NCBI GenBank assembly: GCA_900766745.1
Contig: CAAFWR010000076.1
Location: 1 to 5,448, forward strand
Origin: Methanobacteriaceae archaeon
GTDB lineage: Archaea > Methanobacteriota > Methanobacteria > Methanobacteriales > Methanobacteriaceae
Direction of reading: 5' to 3'
Length of the DNA: 5,448 nucleotides
Of this stretch, positions 4,727 through 5,448 are shown piece after piece. The notes under the pieces are model-generated. The model was not told where the DNA came from. It worked only from the letters and a program-made list of their open reading frames with translations, and made no database searches. Position 1 is the stretch's first letter. Each line of letters begins with the position of its first letter. The translations under genes were made by a program, and so were the position numbers.

Positions 4727-5185
4727 ATGAAAAAGAAATGCAAAGTGTGTGGTAAAGAGTTTGAAACTAAAAGCAACAGAGCGATTTATTGTAGTGATAA
4801 ATGCAAACGTGCAGCTATTAGAGAAAAAGAAAAACCAGCACTAATTAAAAGAGCAAAGGATATGTCTAGAGATAAAAATAAGGTTTACCCACTGTATCAA
4901 AGCAAATGTGCGATATGTGGATGGCGGATAAGCGAAAATTTGGTCATTCACAAAGGAAAAGCGTTGCCTTCATATGGTTGTGAAATACACCACATTGTAC
5001 CAGTTTCAGAAGGTGGAAGTGGAGAACTAGATAATCTGATTATGTTGTGCCCAAACTGCCATAAAAAAGCAGATTACGGAGTTATTACACGTGAACAACT
5101 TAGAAAAGCTCAAAAAAAAGAATGTGATAATGAAGATTTTAGCAATAGACCTGAGAATATGATTGCTAAATTACTAGGATTATAG
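4727..5185 (+). CDS. HNH endonuclease with N-terminal zinc finger
   Basis: The 152-aa protein starts at ATG 4727, six bases after GGAG. Residues 5-26 form a compact zinc-binding finger, CKVCG...YCSDKC, with Cys5, Cys8, Cys22 and Cys26. A basic helix follows (KRAAIREKEK...KRAKDMSRDKNK, 27-52). The HNH core has CxxC at 61-64 (CAIC), the catalytic segment CEIHHIVPVSEGGSGELDNL at 85-104 with His88/His89 and Asn103, and CPNCHKKAD at 108-115 closing the structural zinc site with Cys108, Cys111 and His112. All expected metal and catalytic residues are present, so it is probably an active metal-dependent DNA nuclease. Its target is unknown. HNH genes serve in phage packaging, homing, restriction or host DNA breakdown. 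It lies two genes after the methyltransferase, so a modification-linked role is possible but unproven. Confidence 0.87.
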   Translation: MKKKCKVCGKEFETKSNRAIYCSDKCKRAAIREKEKPALIKRAKDMSRDKNKVYPLYQSKCAICGWRISENLVIHKGKALPSYGCEIHHIVPVSEGGSGELDNLIMLCPNCHKKADYGVITREQLRKAQKKECDNEDFSNRPENMIAKLLGL

Positions 5186-5197
5186 AAGGAGTAAAGC

Positions 5198-5427
5198 ATG
5201 GAAAAATATTTATTTAAATCGAATATATTCGCTCAATTATCAGAAATCGTAGAAGCTAATTCAGAAAAAGAAGTTTGGGATAAAATTAGAAATCGAAAAT
5301 CTTTTGAAATTAAGCAAGAAGTTTTGAAGGTTTATCCATCATCAATTGAGATTACAAAAATCAAAGAAAAAAAGGAGAAAAGCAACATGGAATATAACAA
5401 AGAAAATTACAAAGGAAGAAGAATCAG
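5198..5427 (+). CDS. Hypothetical protein, 3' truncated by the window end
   Basis: An ATG at 5198 lies six bases after AAGGAG (5186-5191), 12 bases past the HNH stop. The frame stays open for 76 codons to the adapter junction, so the gene is cut off. It begins MEKYLFKSNIFAQLSEIVEA and continues as a charged, probably helical protein (SEKEVWDKIRNRKSFEIKQEVLKVYPSSIEITKIKEKKEK). I do not recognise the family. At residue 64 an in-frame ATG (5387) is preceded by its own AAAGGAG, so two proteins, MEKYL...KEKS and MEYNKENYKGRRIR..., may exist either as nested products or as two separate genes whose boundary is masked by an A-run indel. Confidence 0.65.
5371..5377 (+). promoter_or_regulatory. Internal ribosome binding site before ATG 5387
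   Basis: AAAGGAG lies nine bases before an in-frame ATG at 5387. Strength and spacing match the real gene starts in this window, so a protein MEYNKENYKGRRIR... probably begins here whatever the status of the frame from 5198. Confidence 0.6.
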
Positions 5428-5448
5428 AGATCGGAAGAGCGTCGTGTA
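5428..5448. other. Sequencing adapter remnant (right end)
   Basis: AGATCGGAAGAGC and the following eight bases are the reverse complement of the left-end adapter, so the same read-1 adapter lies on both ends of the molecule. Codons reading into it from the last gene are artificial. The pairing is not a natural inverted terminal repeat. Confidence 0.97.

Noticed and set aside
1..5448. 21-bp inverted terminal repeats, suggesting a linear element with natural ends
   Set aside because: The repeat is adapter sequence, so it says nothing about genome ends.

Overview
The window looks like a piece of the early/replication region of a tailed phage or prophage, or a related phage-like element, of a low-GC Firmicute. 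The evidence is AT-rich DNA, strong AGGAGG-type ribosome binding sites, ATG/GTG/TTG starts and very tight packing of genes all on the + strand. The host genus cannot be named from the sequence. The first and last 21 bases are exact reverse complements of each other and match the 3' part of the Illumina read-1 adapter. The biological sequence is therefore 22-5427, and both ends are artificial breaks.

Layout. 22-75 is the tail of an upstream gene. 77-571 is a RuvC-like Holliday junction resolvase. 584-970 is a small HNH-motif protein. 982-1719 is a winged-helix replication initiator, whose linker-coding DNA holds four tandem 15-bp repeats followed by four AT-rich 15-bp repeats, a lambda-O-like candidate origin. 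1716-2294 is a G39P-like helicase loader, with a TTG start overlapping the initiator's stop. 2313-2957 resembles an HNH homing endonuclease that has lost its catalytic histidines but kept DNA-binding modules. 2973-3446 is a single-stranded DNA-binding protein. 3447-3659 is a 70-aa unknown protein. 3660-4373 is a beta-class DNA methyltransferase with a G8 run at codons 8-11. 4393-4713 is an acidic, aromatic-rich 106-aa protein ending in QETLF, a likely sliding-clamp-binding peptide. 4727-5185 is a zinc-finger HNH nuclease. 5198-5427 is a truncated unknown gene.

How the genes may work together. The initiator would bind repeats within its own gene, the loader would deliver the host helicase (no DnaB homologue is visible here), SSB would coat the single strands, and the resolvase would process junctions before packaging. 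The methyltransferase and the small proteins around it look like accessory genes for host interaction: DNA modification, possibly phase variable, and possible clamp targeting. There is no gene-free stretch above 300 bases. I see no tRNA, CRISPR array, transposase or convincing terminator, and no promoter I would defend; the genes read as one operon transcribed from outside the window.
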